7,166 nt of DNA from the NCBI GenBank assembly GCA_027067085.1, contig JAMOMM010000449.1, positions 1-7,166 on the forward strand. The letters are read 5' to 3'. The notes under the pieces were generated by a model, which saw only the letters and a program-made list of their open reading frames with translations, was not told where the DNA came from and did not search any database. The position numbers and the translations under genes were made by a program. The DNA comes from Hyphomicrobiales bacterium. GTDB lineage: Bacteria > Pseudomonadota > Alphaproteobacteria > Rhizobiales > Aestuariivirgaceae. How positions within the stretch are numbered: the stretch's first letter is position 1; each line of letters starts with the position of its first letter. Below, one piece after another: positions 6,393-7,166 of the stretch.

Positions 6393-6836
6393 ATGCTTGA
6401 GTATGTCTTATTCCATCCAACTCCAGTGGAATTGTTTAAAACCTTTCTAAGCAACCTTAATATCACGGCAAAAATCAATGAAGACAATAGTGTGTTCATG
6501 ATCTTGATACCTGATAATATGAACGCAGAAACATCGGATAAGGTTGAGACCTATTATGATGAATTGATGGCGATGAACAAAGAATTGTTTTTTGCCGAAA
6601 ACGATGCCACCAGCGATAATTATCAAATGGCGACTATTATGGTCACGCTCGGCAATGGTAAAATCTCTAGCGCCCATGTTCGCCCAGAACTTATCAACCA
6701 AATACTTGATACAATTAGTGAAGATGAAATGCACGAGTTTGTTGCTGCTATCGCTAAAGCGGTTGAAAATCCTGATGAGCGCTCATACTGTCAAAAGGTC
6801 CGCGCGGGCGATGTTGATTTTAGCGACGAGGGATAA
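6393..6836 (+). CDS. Conserved hypothetical acidic protein (147 aa)
   Basis: No function is recognised. The product is 147 residues, strongly acidic and without signal peptide, transmembrane helix or a cysteine motif (one Cys, near the C-terminus). It starts MLEYVLFHPTPVELF and then alternates predicted strands and helices: an amphipathic stretch (VELFKTFLSNLNI), a strand (SVFMILIP), an acidic helix (VETYYDELMAMNKELFF), a strand (QMATIMVTLGNG), and a C-terminal helical part ending ENPDERSYCQKVRAGDVDF. The layout suggests a small cytosolic alpha/beta domain. I have a memory of similar small proteins in marine proteobacteria, all uncharacterised. The start is supported by GAGGG just upstream. 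It is divergent from the radical SAM gene and could share its control region, and its 3' end overlaps the convergent glycosyltransferase by 17 bp. Confidence 0.75.
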   Translation: MLEYVLFHPTPVELFKTFLSNLNITAKINEDNSVFMILIPDNMNAETSDKVETYYDELMAMNKELFFAENDATSDNYQMATIMVTLGNGKISSAHVRPELINQILDTISEDEMHEFVAAIAKAVENPDERSYCQKVRAGDVDFSDEG

Positions 6837-7166
6837 CCTTGGAAATTCCATGTTTGGTTTTATTCCAATGAAACGGGTGGGTAATAAACTGTTTTAACGC
6901 CAACCAACCACCTACTGAAATCAACAACCAATACACAGGCATAGCCAATACGCTTGACCACAATTGGCCAAGGCCTCTTTTTCCCAACGCTAACCAGCCA
7001 GCAAAAAGCGTTACGCCATAGCCAACTAATAACACTGCCAGGCCAGTCCCAGAGACCAAAACCACCCACCAATTTTGTTCTATTGGCAAAAACTGTCCAG
7101 AACCAATCGCCCATATTGTGATGACCAAAAAAATTGGGTGCACCAGCGTAGACACAACAATTCCAG
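6820..7166 (-). CDS. C-terminal part of a membrane glycosyltransferase (family 2, cellulose-synthase-like), truncated by window end
   Basis: Only the last 115 or so residues are present; the frame is open to the window edge, and a GTG at 7155 is an internal valine rather than a start. The fragment holds three hydrophobic segments (HPIFLVITIWAIG; VVLVSGTGLAVLLVGYGVTLF; LAMPVYWLLISVGGWLAL), followed by a tail containing HPFHWNKTKHGISK. The combination of LAMPVYWLLIS, a charged cytosolic FHW-KT-HG tail and the KRGLGQLW loop resembles the C-terminus of large multi-pass GT2 enzymes that polymerise and export surface polysaccharide. The catalytic domain (DxD, QxxRW) lies outside the window, so the family call rests on the tail only. 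The last 17 bp overlap the 3' end of the convergent small acidic gene. Confidence 0.6.
   Translation of the reverse strand, partial: GIVVSTLVHPIFLVITIWAIGSGQFLPIEQNWWVVLVSGTGLAVLLVGYGVTLFAGWLALGKRGLGQLWSSVLAMPVYWLLISVGGWLALKQFITHPFHWNKTKHGISKVIPRR

Noticed and set aside
6860..7114. Alternative minus-strand frame of 84 codons over the glycosyltransferase end
   Set aside because: The overlapping frame at 6820-7166 has regular membrane segments and the expected C-terminal tail; the 84-codon frame is Trp-rich noise.

Overview
The window looks like a piece of an alphaproteobacterial chromosome with moderate to low GC and tight gene packing. The best clue is the dCTP deaminase, a double-length (367 aa) enzyme of the type known from alphaproteobacteria. 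It sits head-to-head with apaG, a neighbourhood I recall from Rhizobiales-like genomes. No tRNA, rRNA, CRISPR array, insertion sequence, integrase or phage gene is visible, so this reads as ordinary chromosome rather than a mobile island.

Layout. 51-1172 (+): an ArsM-type arsenite/SAM methyltransferase with a Cys-rich C-terminal extension. It ends in a strong symmetric hairpin (1197-1228) that can also stop the converging argE transcript. 1346-2506 (-): an ArgE-type N-acetylornithine deacetylase. 2601-2993 (-): ApaG, upstream of argE on the same strand. 3140-4243 (+): the double-domain dCTP deaminase, divergent from apaG. 4206-5180 (-): a ten-helix DMT/EamA transporter whose 3' end overlaps that of dcd by 38 bp. 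5252-6250 (-): a radical SAM enzyme with six additional cysteines after its first cluster motif, 71 bp upstream of the transporter on the same strand. 6393-6836 (+): a small acidic protein of unknown function, divergent from the radical SAM gene. 6820-7166 (-): the C-terminal end of a membrane glycosyltransferase that runs off the window, overlapping the small protein's 3' end by 17 bp.

How the genes fit together. Most are independent housekeeping functions: arginine synthesis, pyrimidine nucleotide metabolism, and ApaG. The two more specialised genes are the ArsM-like methyltransferase and the uncharacterised radical SAM enzyme. ArsM and radical SAM enzymes cooperate in arsenosugar synthesis, but these two lie about 4 kb apart with unrelated genes between them, and the radical SAM protein does not look like ArsS to me, so a link is speculative. 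The most promising unknown is the group of radical SAM enzyme, downstream transporter and divergent small acidic protein at 4206-6836. No clear new defence or mobile system is evident.
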